DNA of 64,000 nucleotides. Origin: Fluctibacter halophilus. GTDB taxonomy: Bacteria; Pseudomonadota; Gammaproteobacteria; Enterobacterales; Alteromonadaceae. Within the stretch, counting starts at the first letter, position 1, and every line of letters begins with the position of its first letter. Shown one piece after another: positions 46,460-56,987 of the stretch. The position numbers and the translations under genes were made by a program. Under the pieces are notes generated by a model. It had not been told where the DNA came from, searched no databases, and saw nothing but the letters and a program-made list of their open reading frames with translations. The DNA is taken from positions 248,001 through 312,000 of the forward strand of contig NZ_JAJEWP010000003.1 of the NCBI RefSeq assembly GCF_020687825.1. Direction: 5' to 3'.

Positions 46460-48637
46460 ATGTCGATAGTAAAGGTTGCACTGCCCGTTCCAAAACGGCA
46501 GTTATTTGATTATCTGAGCAACGGGCTCGAAGTGCCCGTTGGTGGGCGCGTGAGGGTGTCGTTTGCTAATCGCACATTGGTTGGTGTGGTCATGGCTCAC
46601 ACGGATGACAGTCCATGGGCAGATAAGCTAAAAGCCGTATCTGAGGTGCTTGATGAGGCGCCGGTGTTGGACGAACATTGGCTGACTCTGGCACGCTGGC
46701 TGGCCGACTACTATCTCCACCCCATCGGTGATGTGATTCACACGCTGTTGCCGGTTGCGTTGCGTAAAGGGGCATCTGCCTTGCCGCAGGACACTGAGTG
46801 CCTGGCACTGACTCCCACCGGTCAGCAACACTGTCAGGATGACTTGCGTCGTGCCCCGCAGCAATGGCGGTTGATAGCGCGCTTGAAGGACGGACCGGTA
46901 GCCTTACATACACTGCGGGAAGATATCAGTTCTGCGGTCATTCGGGCCTGCCGGGACAAAGGATTGGTTGAAACGACGTTACAGGCGTATGCGGTGCAGT
47001 CAGACTGGCATGCGGCGTTGACGATCAGTGACAAACCGCGACCGAACACCGAACAGGCCCTGGCGATTTCAGCCATTACCCGGGATCTGGAAGCTTACAC
47101 GCCGGTTCTTCTTGAGGGGGTGACCGGCAGTGGCAAAACCGAAGTCTACCTACAAAGTATCGAAGCGATCCTCAAAGCAGGACGACAGGTACTGATCCTG
47201 GTGCCCGAAATCGGTCTTACACCCCAGACAGTGCAGCGTTTTCAACGCCGGTTTGGTATTGATGTTGGCGTTCTGCATTCTAATCTCAATGACAACCAGC
47301 GCTTACGGGTCTGGCAACAAGCCCGCAGCGGTGAGCTGGGCATTGTCATCGGCACCCGGTCAGCTATCTTCACGCCCCTGGCCAAGCCTGGCATGATCAT
47401 CGTTGATGAAGAACATGACGGCTCATTCAAGCAACAGGACGGTCTGCGCTACCATGCCCGTGACTTTGCTGTTGTGCGGGCCAAAATGGAAGGGGTTCCC
47501 CTGATCCTGGGCACGGCCACTCCGTCTTTGGAAACCCTTAACAATGCGTTGCAGGGGCGTTATCAACACCTGACATTGCACGCCCGTGCAGGCGTGGCAA
47601 CACACACCGTGCAGCAGGTGATGGACATCAAGGATCAACCGTTGCGTGTCGGTATTGCGCCGGGACTGATTGAACGCATGCGCAGTCATTTTGCTGCCGG
47701 ACAGCAGGTGATGTTGTTCATCAACCGGCGGGGCTATGCGCCAGCGTTGTTGTGTCATCATTGTGGGCATATAGAGACCTGTCATCGCTGTGAACGTCCC
47801 TTCACCGTGCACAAGCAACTGAACAAGATTCAATGCCACCATTGTTCTGCCGCCCGGCCACTGCCCCGTCAGTGCGGTGCCTGTGGCAACGATGAGATCG
47901 TACCCAAAGGGGTCGGTACCGAGCAGTTGGACGCTGAGTTGGCGAGCATTTTTCCACACATTTCCCGGGTGCGTATCGACAGTGACAGCGTGCGCGGAAA
48001 ATCGACCCTTGAAGAGGTATTGGCGGCCATCAATGAAGGCCGCCATCAGCTACTCATTGGCACCCAGATCCTGTCTAAGGGGCATCACTTTCCGAACGTG
48101 ACGCTGGTGGTCATTGTGGATGCCGATGGGGCATTGTTCAGCGCGGATTTTCGTGCTGCTGAGCATCTGGCTCAATTGATCACTCAGCTTTCCGGGCGCG
48201 CAGGGCGTGCTGATAAACCCGGGGAAATGTGGTTGCAGACCCACCATCCGGGCCATCCGCTGTTGCAGGATTTGCTGCACAATGGCTATGGCCACTTTGC
48301 GCGCTTTGCCTTGCAGGAGCGTAAGGCCGCCGGATTACCGCCGTTTCAGTATCAGGTATTGATCAGGGCAGAAGCGACCGACGCCAGAAGTCCGTTTGCA
48401 TTTTTGGATGAGCTGGCAACCCTGCTGCGTCAGCAGACGGATTTTCAGGTTCTCGGGCCGGTTCCGGCGTTGATGGAAAAGCGTCAGGGGCGCTATCGGG
48501 TGCAATTGCTATTGCAGTCAACCCGGCGCGGCGTGATCCAGGCTTGGCTGGCCACCAACATGGCAACGTTTGAACGTCTGCCTTCGGTGCGCAAGGTACG
48601 TTGGTCAATTGATGTCGATCCACAAGATTTTATGTAA
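46460..48637 (+). CDS. priA: Primosomal replication restart helicase PriA
   Basis: 725 residues. PriA recognises stalled forks and reloads the replisome. The N-terminal DNA-binding part starts VKVALPVPKRQLFDYLSNG. The helicase has GVTGSGKTEVYL, the DEEH box (VDEEHDGSFKQQ), and LGTATPSLETL. The eight zinc cysteines are in CHHCGHIETCHRC, CHHCS and CGACG. The C-terminal part has LTQLSGRAGRADKPG-type motifs. The ATG at 46460 is chosen from family alignment; the longer frame begins within the rpmE promoter. Confidence 0.95.
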   Translation: MSIVKVALPVPKRQLFDYLSNGLEVPVGGRVRVSFANRTLVGVVMAHTDDSPWADKLKAVSEVLDEAPVLDEHWLTLARWLADYYLHPIGDVIHTLLPVALRKGASALPQDTECLALTPTGQQHCQDDLRRAPQQWRLIARLKDGPVALHTLREDISSAVIRACRDKGLVETTLQAYAVQSDWHAALTISDKPRPNTEQALAISAITRDLEAYTPVLLEGVTGSGKTEVYLQSIEAILKAGRQVLILVPEIGLTPQTVQRFQRRFGIDVGVLHSNLNDNQRLRVWQQARSGELGIVIGTRSAIFTPLAKPGMIIVDEEHDGSFKQQDGLRYHARDFAVVRAKMEGVPLILGTATPSLETLNNALQGRYQHLTLHARAGVATHTVQQVMDIKDQPLRVGIAPGLIERMRSHFAAGQQVMLFINRRGYAPALLCHHCGHIETCHRCERPFTVHKQLNKIQCHHCSAARPLPRQCGACGNDEIVPKGVGTEQLDAELASIFPHISRVRIDSDSVRGKSTLEEVLAAINEGRHQLLIGTQILSKGHHFPNVTLVVIVDADGALFSADFRAAEHLAQLITQLSGRAGRADKPGEMWLQTHHPGHPLLQDLLHNGYGHFARFALQERKAAGLPPFQYQVLIRAEATDARSPFAFLDELATLLRQQTDFQVLGPVPALMEKRQGRYRVQLLLQSTRRGVIQAWLATNMATFERLPSVRKVRWSIDVDPQDFM

Positions 48638-48719
48638 GGCTTTGTGGTAGCCTTCGATCCTGACTGGCCACAAGAGCCAGACCGATGTGAACATGCAGTA
48701 TCAGCACAAACGGGGAATT

Positions 48720-49262
48720 ATGGCGCATAAAGATTACGTGGGACGTGGCCGCGCCGCGCCCAAACAGAACAACCGCAAAGAACAACCGAAGCCACCGTTG
48801 CCGTGGCTACGCATCGTTATTACCCTCGCCTTGTTGATTGGTTTTGTGGTTTTTCTGTGGACCATTCGTGACAATGCGGAACAGGCACCGGCCAGCGGCA
48901 ATGAGCAACAAAGCCAGAAAGAACAAGCATTGCCGGAACTTCAGGAAGAAGAATGGGAGTTTATTAAACAACTGCCTTCCACCACGGTTGAAGTTGAGGT
49001 TGAAGAACAGGAGTTGTCCGAACGCCCCTATCTGATGCAGTGTGGCTCTTTCCGCACCGAGGAGCAGGCGGAGGAACTTAAAGCAAGGATCGCGTTTCAG
49101 GGACTGGAATCGCAAGTGCGGGCCAGCAACGGTAAAAACGGCTTATGGTATCGGGTGATCCTCGGCCCCTATACCCTGAAACGGGCGGCGGAAACGGATC
49201 GCCATACGCTGCGTCGTGCCAACATCAATAACTGCAAAATCTGGTACTGGAACCTCGATTAA
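48720..49262 (+). CDS. ftsN: FtsN-like SPOR-domain cell division protein
   Basis: 180 residues. A short cytoplasmic N-terminus with KDYVGRGR, one membrane segment (about 30-48, IVITLALLIGFVVFLWTI), a linker of about 55 residues rich in Glu and Gln, and a C-terminal SPOR domain (about 105-180, PYLMQCGSFRTEEQAEELKARI) that binds denuded peptidoglycan. It is shorter than E. coli FtsN but has the same layout. Its place between priA and hslV is conserved in this bacterial group. Confidence 0.85.
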   Translation: MAHKDYVGRGRAAPKQNNRKEQPKPPLPWLRIVITLALLIGFVVFLWTIRDNAEQAPASGNEQQSQKEQALPELQEEEWEFIKQLPSTTVEVEVEEQELSERPYLMQCGSFRTEEQAEELKARIAFQGLESQVRASNGKNGLWYRVILGPYTLKRAAETDRHTLRRANINNCKIWYWNLD

Positions 49263-49284
49263 TCACGGGGGCAACGTCGCCCCC

Positions 49285-49312
49285 CTTGAATTCTGCCAGC
49301 CTTTCCCCACAT
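49285..49312 (+). promoter_or_regulatory. Sigma-32 (heat-shock) promoter of hslVU
   Basis: CCCCCTTGAA ends a near-consensus -35 (CTTGAA, 49285-49290). After 14 bases comes CCCCACAT followed by ATA (49305-49315), against the RpoH consensus CTTGAA-N13-15-CCCCATnTA. It is 72 bases before the hslV ATG. hslVU is a classic RpoH operon. Confidence 0.8.
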
Positions 49313-49383
49313 ATACCCCTATCCACCCTGCGTAGCTGAGCGATTGTGTCACTGCGCTTACTCAACGTATTTTAGGGATTAAC

Positions 49384-49908
49384 ATGACTACGATAGTTTC
49401 TGTGCGCCGCAACAACCAGGTTGTGATTGCCGGTGACGGACAGGTATCACTGGGTAACACGGTGATGAAAGGCAATGCCCGCAAAGTGCGTCGCCTCTAC
49501 AACGACAAAGTGTTGGCTGGATTTGCCGGCGGTACTGCCGATGCATTCACTTTGTTCGAGCGATTCGAAAGCAAACTGGAGATGCATCAGGGGCACCTTA
49601 CCAAGGCTGCGGTGGAACTGGCCAAAGACTGGCGAACAGACCGGATGTTACGACGCCTTGAGGCGCTGTTGGCGGTTGCTGATCACACGGCATCGCTGAT
49701 CATCACCGGCAACGGTGATGTGGTGCAACCAGAGGATGATCTGATTGCAATCGGTTCCGGCGGCCCTTATGCCCAGGCGGCGGCCACTGCATTGTTAAAA
49801 AACACTGATTTGAGTGCCCGAGACGTTGCCGAAAAAAGTTTGACCATTGCCGGTGATATTTGTGTGTTTACCAACCACAATCAAACGGTTGATGTACTGG
49901 AATATTGA
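49384..49908 (+). CDS. hslV: ATP-dependent protease subunit HslV
   Basis: 174 residues. HslV is the threonine protease of the HslUV complex. After removal of Met the catalytic Thr is exposed (TTIVSVRRN), followed by [23 protein letters not shown] and [13 protein letters not shown]. It starts the heat-shock operon with hslU, whose ATG lies 47 bases downstream. Confidence 0.97.
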   Translation: MTTIVSVRRNNQVVIAGDGQVSLGNTVMKGNARKVRRLYNDKVLAGFAGGTADAFTLFERFESKLEMHQGHLTKAAVELAKDWRTDRMLRRLEALLAVADHTASLIITGNGDVVQPEDDLIAIGSGGPYAQAAATALLKNTDLSARDVAEKSLTIAGDICVFTNHNQTVDVLEY

Positions 49909-49955
49909 TTTTCGCTGGCTGTAACAACAGCCCGCACCCAACCAAGGTAGATAGC

Positions 49956-51284
49956 ATGTCAGAAATGACCCCCCGCGAAATTGTTCACGAACTGGATCGC
50001 CACATCATTGGCCAGCAGGATGCCAAACGTGCCGTGTCTATCGCACTGCGTAACCGCTGGCGCCGTATGCAATTGCAACCCGAGTTGCGTCAGGAAGTGA
50101 CGCCCAAGAATATCCTTATGATTGGCCCAACCGGTGTGGGTAAAACTGAAATCGCCCGCCGCCTGGCCAAGTTGGCCAATGCGCCGTTCATCAAGGTGGA
50201 AGCGACCAAATTCACCGAAGTGGGCTACGTGGGAAAAGAGGTTGAAACCATCATTCGGGATCTGGCGGACATCGCCGTGACGATGACCAAGGAGCAAGAG
50301 ACGGCCAAGGTCAAGTACCGTGCAGAGGAAGCGGCAGAAGAACGCATCCTGGATGTCTTATTGCCGCCGCCAGAGAATGTCTGGGGTGAAAAAGAAGACC
50401 ATCAGGACAGAGGCACGCGCCAGGCGTTCCGCAAAAAATTGCGTGAAGGTCAACTGGATGACAAAGATATCGAAATTGATGTTGCTTTGCCGCAAGTCGG
50501 TGTTGAAATTATGGCGCCTCCGGGGATGGAGGAAATGACCAATCAGCTGCAAGGCATGTTCCAGAATCTTTCCGGATCGCAGAAAAAGAAAAAGAAGCTC
50601 AAGGTTAAAGAAGCCATGCGCCTGCTGGTGGAAGAAGAAGCCGCCAAGCTGGTCAATCAGGAAGAGCTGAAGGAAAAAGCCATCGACTCACTGCAACAAA
50701 ACGGCATTGTGTTCATTGACGAGATCGACAAAATCTGCAAACGGGAAGGCACAGGCACTGCGGATGTGTCCCGTGAAGGGGTACAGCGTGATCTGCTACC
50801 ACTGGTTGAAGGTTCAACGGTCAACACCAAGCACGGCATGGTGAAAACGGATCATATCCTGTTCATCGCATCCGGCGCGTTCCAGATGAGTAAGCCATCT
50901 GATCTGATCCCAGAGCTGCAAGGCCGCTTGCCCATTCGGGTCGAGCTGGCAGCGCTGACAACGGACGACTTTGTGCGTATTCTCACCGAGCCCAATGCGT
51001 CGCTGACAGAGCAGTACATTGCATTGATGAAAACCGAGGGCGTCGATATTCAGTTTACCGAAGACGGTATAAAGCGCATTGCAGAGGCCGCATGGCAGGT
51101 CAACGAACGTACTGAAAACATCGGTGCCCGCCGACTGCACACCGTGATGGAGCGACTGATGGAAGACATTTCATTTGATGCATCAGAAAAGGCCGGTGAA
51201 CAACTGGTGATTGATGCTGACTACGTTAACCGTCATCTGGAGCTATTGGTCGACAACGAAGACCTGAGCCGTTTCATTCTGTAA
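49956..51284 (+). CDS. hslU: ATP-dependent protease ATPase subunit HslU
   Basis: 442 residues. HslU unfolds substrates and feeds them to HslV. It shows [17 protein letters not shown], Walker [17 protein letters not shown], the GYVG pore motif ([10 protein letters not shown]), Walker [11 protein letters not shown], and the C-terminal [18 protein letters not shown] ending LSRFIL. The ATG at 49956 is chosen from the family N-terminus. Its last 42 bases overlap the 3' end of the convergent CHAT gene. Confidence 0.97.
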   Translation: MSEMTPREIVHELDRHIIGQQDAKRAVSIALRNRWRRMQLQPELRQEVTPKNILMIGPTGVGKTEIARRLAKLANAPFIKVEATKFTEVGYVGKEVETIIRDLADIAVTMTKEQETAKVKYRAEEAAEERILDVLLPPPENVWGEKEDHQDRGTRQAFRKKLREGQLDDKDIEIDVALPQVGVEIMAPPGMEEMTNQLQGMFQNLSGSQKKKKKLKVKEAMRLLVEEEAAKLVNQEELKEKAIDSLQQNGIVFIDEIDKICKREGTGTADVSREGVQRDLLPLVEGSTVNTKHGMVKTDHILFIASGAFQMSKPSDLIPELQGRLPIRVELAALTTDDFVRILTEPNASLTEQYIALMKTEGVDIQFTEDGIKRIAEAAWQVNERTENIGARRLHTVMERLMEDISFDASEKAGEQLVIDADYVNRHLELLVDNEDLSRFIL

Positions 51285-54200
51285 TGCGGGCTGGTATGCC
51301 AGACTACCCTGGGTGAGCACAAAAGCTGCCCAGTAGCGGGGGTGGCGGTATCGTCCCCCCCGACTCATGGCGAGCTGGCTTTGTTGCAAGGCCAGTGCGA
51401 CATCGCCATGCTGTTGTAAGTGGGTATAAAACCCTTTCATGAGTGCCGCACTGGCCAGATCATGCACCGGCCATAACGTCCCAATGACCCGATGTGCCCC
51501 CTGGGCCAAAAAGCCCCGCGTCATACTGCGCAACCCCGAACCATTAAACAGTTTTCCCTGCATGGTGTCACAACCGCTCAGTACCACCAACTGATTGGCA
51601 ACCGGCACACTCAACAGCTCACTCAGGCTGAGAAAATCTGACCCCGGGGCGGAGATGTCCGATGGAGCGGTCAGCAGGCCAACCACCTCGGGGTGCGCAG
51701 GGTCAAAATAGCCATGGGTGGCGATGTGCAGAATATCCCGATGACGGGTGTCGTCAGCGAGCAGAAATTGGCGCGTCGCCTGGGCTTGTTGTCCGAGGGA
51801 TAGCTGCTGCGGGGCAAAAGTAGCAGACACATGCCGGGCCTCCAGTGCACTGCCCGGCAATGCACGCAAATCCTTGGCCTGACGAAGAGCGGGTACGTTT
51901 GAGCCGTTTTTGTCGGCAAACGCAGGATTGGCAAACACGGCCACGTTGATGTCATTCATCGTGCCTTGCAATGCTGTTGGCATCTCACCTCGCATTAACG
52001 CGCGGCTGGAGGACAGATTGATCACGCTCATGCGCTCAACCAGCGGCGTGTAGCTTCCTTTCGTGCTTGCCCCATTCAGGGCGGCAAACGGGACTTGCTC
52101 AAGGATGCCATCAGCCACAATGTACAAACGTCGAAGATTAGAGCGGTTAAGGATCGTGTCCGGTAGTAACGTCTGTCGCAGTATCAGCGCGGATGACAGC
52201 CACTCATTATTCTTGACCAAATCATGCCGAAAGCGCTCAATCAAGGGTGCCAGAGAAGGTGCCGGGCCAAGTGAAAACGTGTTGATGTCTGAGGCGGTGA
52301 TCACAATGCCAAGCTGATTGTTGTCGCCGATAAAGTAACGTACCAGCATATCACCCGGCGCCAGGCGTTGCTGGATTTGCTTGAGTTGTAGCGGCTCTGG
52401 CGGGCTTTCAGGGGTGCGTTGATTCAGGTAGTTGAAATCCAGAAACGCCCGCTTGGCCGTTTCCAGGGGCTCAACCAACTGAGCGCGGACCTCGTCGGCA
52501 GCGGTGACATATTGCCGTTCCAGGGCCAGCCATCGCTGATACCGTTGTTGCAGTGCGTTTCGTTGCTGTTCATTGTTGAATGCCGCTCGATAAAGGTTGC
52601 TCTCGCTGGCAAGATCCAGATCCTGAAACGCCTCCAGCGTTTGCCACATGTGGACAAGACTGACGTTGTCTGCCCCATGATGGGAAAGGCGCTGGGCCGA
52701 TATCCAGGCATCCATGACCCGCTTCTGAACCTGCCGATAGGCAAAGGGGTTCGAAATGCGGGTTTGTTGTTGTTGTAGCAACTCGATCGCCTGTTGGGCA
52801 AAGTGCGTTTGCCAGCGCCGATCGTCGGCATCTGTACCCTGATGGTGCAATATCAATAACCTCAGGGCATCGAGCTGATGGTGATAGTAACGGGTATTGC
52901 CGGTTTGCAGGGGGGCGTCTGTGTAAAAGCTGGCAATCCCGAAGGTTTGCGCCACAGCCGACAACGTCCCTTCAAGGGGCTGTCTGAGCGCCAGTTTGGC
53001 CTCTACAGTGAGTAACAGCGCGTCCCGTTTGACCGGTTCACTGTGATGAGATTGTTGTAACAGGGCAGTCAGCAACGGCAGTGCCTGCTCTGGTTGCTGC
53101 AGAGCCAGATATAACCGGGCCCGCGCCAGATGTAGGGGAGCGATTGGGCCTGAACGCTTCGGTGGCGTCTGGATTGCCGCACAATCGAGCCATTGCTGCG
53201 CGCGGGAATAGTCTTGTTGCAATCGAAATGTTGCAGCAATCTGTATCAGCCGTCGTTGAACCCTGTGTTGGTATGTCGTCGTCTGGGGGCAATTGGCGGC
53301 ATCATTGGTCAAGTCAGTGGCCGCAAAGGCCGGTGCCAGCTGGCTCAGTGAGGCATGCATAAACATTCGGGCTGCGTCCAGCTCGCCCAGCTCTCGGTAG
53401 AAAAATCCTTTGTTGAACTGCAGTAAGGAAATCGTTTGCGGGCGTAAAGAAGCGCTCATGGCCAGCGCTTGTGACAAGTATCGATGGGCTTCGGCATAGT
53501 GACCCCGTCGTACCAGGGTACTGCTGATCATTGAATACAGGGTGGCCAGTGGTTCATGTTGGTCTGGTAGCTCAGCCAGCAGGGCGATGGCCTGACGTGC
53601 CAGGTTTTCGGCCTGCTGATAGCGTCCCTGATAGTTGGCCAGAAACCAACGCCCCTGTAACACGGTGGCTTGTATCCGGGGCGCAAGCTGTGCAGATTCG
53701 CGGGTCATGGCGTCGAGCAACCGTGTTGCATCCTCAATAGCATTGATGTCCCGGTTTGTTGGTGTTGCATCGTCAGGCCAGGACGTTACAACGTTGTCAC
53801 ACCAGCGATGGTAGTCAGCCGCTGCGATTGGCGCGAGACTGCCATTCTGACGGTAAACTTCAACCAGACTTTCACTGAGTCGGGCCCTGGCGGACCAGTA
53901 GGCGAAGCTTGCTGTGTCGCCTTCAGCGTCCCACCCGCCCAGTACCTGACAATACAGCGCTATGCTGGCAACAGATGCTTCGGCATGGGTGTTGAAGCGT
54001 GACAGATGTTCAGCGATATCAGCGTTTTGGGGCTGGGCGATGGCCTGAAGCAATAATTGCGTCGATACGTACCTGGCGGTTTGCGGTGTCTCCAGTAGCG
54101 GGCTCAAGGTTGCAGTAGGCGCTGGATTGGATAACGACTGTGGGCTGGGAAGCGCGATGGATTGATTAAACTGGCGTAACGCGGCGCGAACATCTGCGGG

Positions 54201-54518
54201 CATCTTTTGCGTGCGTGCTTGCAACTCACCCGTTTGCGATGCCAAAGCCACAGTGATGGTGCGGGGGTGGGAAGACTCTGGCAAGGCAATGATATGTTCA
54301 ATCGGTCCCCAGCCACCAAGAGCGATGGGTGGATGGATCGTTTCACCAACGGTCAGCAGCAGAGTTGATTGATCCGATGGCCGGCTTACGATCACAACCT
54401 CATCGGTTGCCACGAGCAGTGAGACAGGTGTGGCCCAAAGCCGAGCGCTGGCACAACTCAGGAGTACCCCAAACAGGGCAGTAAAAACGCGCAACGTCTC
54501 CTTGTTGGCGTATTTCAT
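51243..54518 (-). CDS. Exported TPR-CHAT caspase-like protein
   Basis: 1091 residues. An N-terminal signal sequence (about 10-29) is followed by a beta-rich part, a long helical TPR region (about 290-690; for example [19 protein letters not shown]) and a C-terminal CHAT domain (about 715-1075). The caspase-type dyad is intact: His935 in HIATHGYFD and Cys983 in [14 protein letters not shown] proteins are cysteine peptidases or their relatives, often controlling cell death or effector processing in bacteria. It is the last and largest gene of the sigma-peroxidase unit, 3 bases after the preceding gene. An exported CHAT protein is unusual; its target is unknown. Confidence 0.85.
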   Translation of the reverse strand: MKYANKETLRVFTALFGVLLSCASARLWATPVSLLVATDEVVIVSRPSDQSTLLLTVGETIHPPIALGGWGPIEHIIALPESSHPRTITVALASQTGELQARTQKMPADVRAALRQFNQSIALPSPQSLSNPAPTATLSPLLETPQTARYVSTQLLLQAIAQPQNADIAEHLSRFNTHAEASVASIALYCQVLGGWDAEGDTASFAYWSARARLSESLVEVYRQNGSLAPIAAADYHRWCDNVVTSWPDDATPTNRDINAIEDATRLLDAMTRESAQLAPRIQATVLQGRWFLANYQGRYQQAENLARQAIALLAELPDQHEPLATLYSMISSTLVRRGHYAEAHRYLSQALAMSASLRPQTISLLQFNKGFFYRELGELDAARMFMHASLSQLAPAFAATDLTNDAANCPQTTTYQHRVQRRLIQIAATFRLQQDYSRAQQWLDCAAIQTPPKRSGPIAPLHLARARLYLALQQPEQALPLLTALLQQSHHSEPVKRDALLLTVEAKLALRQPLEGTLSAVAQTFGIASFYTDAPLQTGNTRYYHHQLDALRLLILHHQGTDADDRRWQTHFAQQAIELLQQQQTRISNPFAYRQVQKRVMDAWISAQRLSHHGADNVSLVHMWQTLEAFQDLDLASESNLYRAAFNNEQQRNALQQRYQRWLALERQYVTAADEVRAQLVEPLETAKRAFLDFNYLNQRTPESPPEPLQLKQIQQRLAPGDMLVRYFIGDNNQLGIVITASDINTFSLGPAPSLAPLIERFRHDLVKNNEWLSSALILRQTLLPDTILNRSNLRRLYIVADGILEQVPFAALNGASTKGSYTPLVERMSVINLSSSRALMRGEMPTALQGTMNDINVAVFANPAFADKNGSNVPALRQAKDLRALPGSALEARHVSATFAPQQLSLGQQAQATRQFLLADDTRHRDILHIATHGYFDPAHPEVVGLLTAPSDISAPGSDFLSLSELLSVPVANQLVVLSGCDTMQGKLFNGSGLRSMTRGFLAQGAHRVIGTLWPVHDLASAALMKGFYTHLQQHGDVALALQQSQLAMSRGGRYRHPRYWAAFVLTQGSLAYQPALQNETAQVFVVDQ

Positions 54519-54521
54519 GGT

Positions 54522-55019
54522 CTATTTCTCGTAGTGTTCATAACCGTGCTTGGTTTGTACCCGCTGGTTCTCATCATCACCGTTTTGCCAGGTCAGCTTG
54601 TCACAGATGAAAAATGGCTGTGCTTTTTTGAGGCATTGCTGAACGGCGTCGAAACCAATGTCATTGCCGTTCGCATCGGTAGCGACAAGATCCCAGGCCA
54701 CGATGTGCCAGGCAGTGCCATCGAACTTGACCCGACTCACACTGCGCCAGCTTTCGTTAACCAGAAAGTAGCCTGTGTCATCGGGAATAAAACGCAGCAT
54801 CGGCTCCAGTTTCTGCATGTCTGCATGCCAGCCCATTCCTGCACTCAGTTGCACCAGATGTCCGGCACTGAATCGCGGTTCGTTGAGCACTTTGCTGTGC
54901 TGGGTGCTGGGCATCCAGGTGGCAATTTCTTCGTTGTCAACGTAGGTAAAGGTAATGACTTTTGGGGTATGATCGGCCGCTGTGGCATAAAATGGCGCAA
55001 AATCTTTAAGGCTGTACAT
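54522..55019 (-). CDS. Unknown protein between the peroxidase and CHAT genes
   Basis: 165 residues. No family recognised. The sequence begins MYSLKDFAPFYATAADHTPK and is rich in Trp, Asp and aromatic residues, with NESWRSVSRVKFDGTAWHIV in the middle. It has no signal peptide or membrane segment. The ATG at 55019 lies within the peroxidase 3' end (14-base overlap) and follows a GAGGA site by about 8 bases, so it is coupled to that gene. Conservation of this place in relatives would suggest a partner of the peroxidase or the CHAT protein. Confidence 0.7.
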   Translation of the reverse strand: MYSLKDFAPFYATAADHTPKVITFTYVDNEEIATWMPSTQHSKVLNEPRFSAGHLVQLSAGMGWHADMQKLEPMLRFIPDDTGYFLVNESWRSVSRVKFDGTAWHIVAWDLVATDANGNDIGFDAVQQCLKKAQPFFICDKLTWQNGDDENQRVQTKHGYEHYEK

Positions 55020-56340
55020 GGGCAGGTTCCTCGTGCTGTTGTACAAATGAAACGACATCCAATATCGCCGGACGTAAACCAGTGAACAATCCTTGCTTGA
55101 ACAGAGGAGTCATCCGGCTTTTCGCCCTGGCACTGACCAATCCACTGGCATCCAGCAAGGGCATATTACCAAGTGTCATGGCGCGCTTGATGACCTCACC
55201 CACCAACACGCTGCCAACCGTGCCAAGGTGTTGACCCAAATGCTGGGTCTCTGCTTCCAGTAACACGTATAACCACAGGGGCAGATCCTCAACAGACAAT
55301 CCATTGACGCTCGCCAGTGGCGACGTAGCAAAGTCGGTCACAGGCTGAAGATCTACTGCTGTAGCGGCAGACGTATTGGCGGCGATAGCCGCGTAAAATG
55401 CTGTGCCAGTATCGAGCTTTATCGCTCGCGCTGCCTGCAGGTTTCGTTCGACAATGTTGACAGTACTGAAATGCGGGTTATGCCGGTTGATGGCCGCCAT
55501 TTCCGAGGCAACACTGGTATCAATTGGCATCGCATGGTTGCGGGTATGCTCGAAACGGTCACTGAAACGGGCGTGGGCATAAAACACCTGCCAGTCGATC
55601 TGTTGATGGTCAGCCAGCGGCACCCCTTTACTGAACATGTCAGCCAGCGATGCGCTGACAAAGCCGCCGTTGTGGCGATGTATCAGGTAGAAAGGGCGAA
55701 TTCCACTGTGACCGAAGCGAAATGCGGCATGACTGAAAAACGACGGTACCGTATCGGTGTGCGGGTAGTCATACAGCGTCATGCCTTGTTCAAACAGTGC
55801 CTTATAGACCCTGGGCGCCAGGAATATCGGCAGAAATTCGTGGTATACCAACCACTGGAACGTCAGCGCCACCAACTGTCTGGCCTGCCAGGCGTCACAG
55901 GCCAGGCCGGAGCGTATCAGCGCATTGTGATAACGCATCCATAGGATGTGCAGTTGCAGAATGATGGCATTTTCTTCATTGCGAGGCTCTGCAATGCATG
56001 CCAACTGCTTTTTGTCTCTGGGCCAGCGTTTAACGTCGGTCAATCCATTACTGTTGCGGGCCAGTTGGAAACGGTGCTGGACCAGGAATGGCGCACTGTC
56101 ACCTGCGAAACGCAAATCGTTACCTGAAGCATCACCATACACACTGCCCAGGTTCAGCATCGGTTGGGTGTTGCGCACCCGCTCAAAGGGGTTTGTGTTG
56201 GGCACAATGTCATGGGAAATCATCTGGCCAATGTAGGTATAAAAGCCGGGAATACCCAAGGTCGGCGCTGGCAGCGAGCGACGTCCCTGAGTCATGGCCA
56301 ATGCGATGTCATGGATCTGGGTGTCGCTCAACTGACACAT
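55006..56340 (-). CDS. Animal-type haem peroxidase
   Basis: 444 residues of the animal haem peroxidase superfamily (peroxinectin/prostaglandin synthase-like). The distal histidine lies in YIGQMISHDIVPN (His43), with RNEENAIILQLHILWMRYHN as the second family block. The proximal histidine is in AFRFGHSGIRPF (His211). No signal peptide is visible, so it is probably cytoplasmic or released with another protein. Bacterial members make hypohalous acids or oxidise organic substrates. It is the third gene of the ECF sigma unit, 23 bases after the anti-sigma gene. Confidence 0.85.
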   Translation of the reverse strand: MCQLSDTQIHDIALAMTQGRRSLPAPTLGIPGFYTYIGQMISHDIVPNTNPFERVRNTQPMLNLGSVYGDASGNDLRFAGDSAPFLVQHRFQLARNSNGLTDVKRWPRDKKQLACIAEPRNEENAIILQLHILWMRYHNALIRSGLACDAWQARQLVALTFQWLVYHEFLPIFLAPRVYKALFEQGMTLYDYPHTDTVPSFFSHAAFRFGHSGIRPFYLIHRHNGGFVSASLADMFSKGVPLADHQQIDWQVFYAHARFSDRFEHTRNHAMPIDTSVASEMAAINRHNPHFSTVNIVERNLQAARAIKLDTGTAFYAAIAANTSAATAVDLQPVTDFATSPLASVNGLSVEDLPLWLYVLLEAETQHLGQHLGTVGSVLVGEVIKRAMTLGNMPLLDASGLVSARAKSRMTPLFKQGLFTGLRPAILDVVSFVQQHEEPAHVQP

Positions 56341-56363
56341 AGGTGCTCCTTGCGCTTATCGGT

Positions 56364-56987
56364 CTAGTCGCTCAAACGTTCAAATCTGACTGACTGGGTT
56401 TCGATGGGGGTATCCTGTTGGGCCGGACGATAGTGGAACACGACAGTTCCAGATGGCAGGCGACTGGCATCAAGGTTAAGGTACAGGTTTCCATCCCGGC
56501 CGGGTTTCAGCGTTTGGGTTGCTATCACCTGTTCGTCCACAACCACTTCCACAGTGTAGGGCTGAATAACGAATGAGGAAGGTGACAGCAGTACAGTTAG
56601 CTGCTGTAGGTCGCTGTCAATCGGGAAGGACTGCACAGATTGTTGCGCTTGAGAACGCATGGCCGCCAAATCCAGTAGCTCGGTTTGTCCCTGCAGTATT
56701 GGCGAACGGTCACTTTGCCAGGGGGCAAGCATCAATGATAGACACAGCAATACCGCCGCTGCCAAAGGCAGGTAGGTGTGCTGCAATGGGCGATAGTGGC
56801 GATGCAATGGCCGAACCTGAATGTGTTGTTGCAACAATGCGTCCAGTTTCAGTCGCTCCAGGTGTTGGGGATTGTCCATCAGGTACTCTTCCACGGCCTG
56901 GGTTTCCTCAGGTGTCAGTGTGCCCTTCATGTAGCTGTCCAAATCGGCTTCGCCGACCGTCAGCGGAGAATTGTTGTCATTCATCAC
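56364..56987 (-). CDS. Putative membrane anti-sigma factor
   Basis: 207 residues: a cytoplasmic N-terminus of about 70 residues (DLDSYMKGTLTPEETQAVEEYL), one membrane segment (about 72-90, LPLAAAVLLCLSLMLAPW), and a periplasmic beta-rich part. The N-terminal helices resemble the anti-sigma domain of zinc-finger anti-sigma factors, but the His-x3-Cys-x2-Cys zinc motif is absent. It starts within the sigma gene (11-base overlap), the normal sign of a sigma/anti-sigma pair. Release of the sigma factor would be triggered by an envelope or redox signal, which is an inference. Confidence 0.72.
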   Translation of the reverse strand: MMNDNNSPLTVGEADLDSYMKGTLTPEETQAVEEYLMDNPQHLERLKLDALLQQHIQVRPLHRHYRPLQHTYLPLAAAVLLCLSLMLAPWQSDRSPILQGQTELLDLAAMRSQAQQSVQSFPIDSDLQQLTVLLSPSSFVIQPYTVEVVVDEQVIATQTLKPGRDGNLYLNLDASRLPSGTVVFHYRPAQQDTPIETQSVRFERLSD

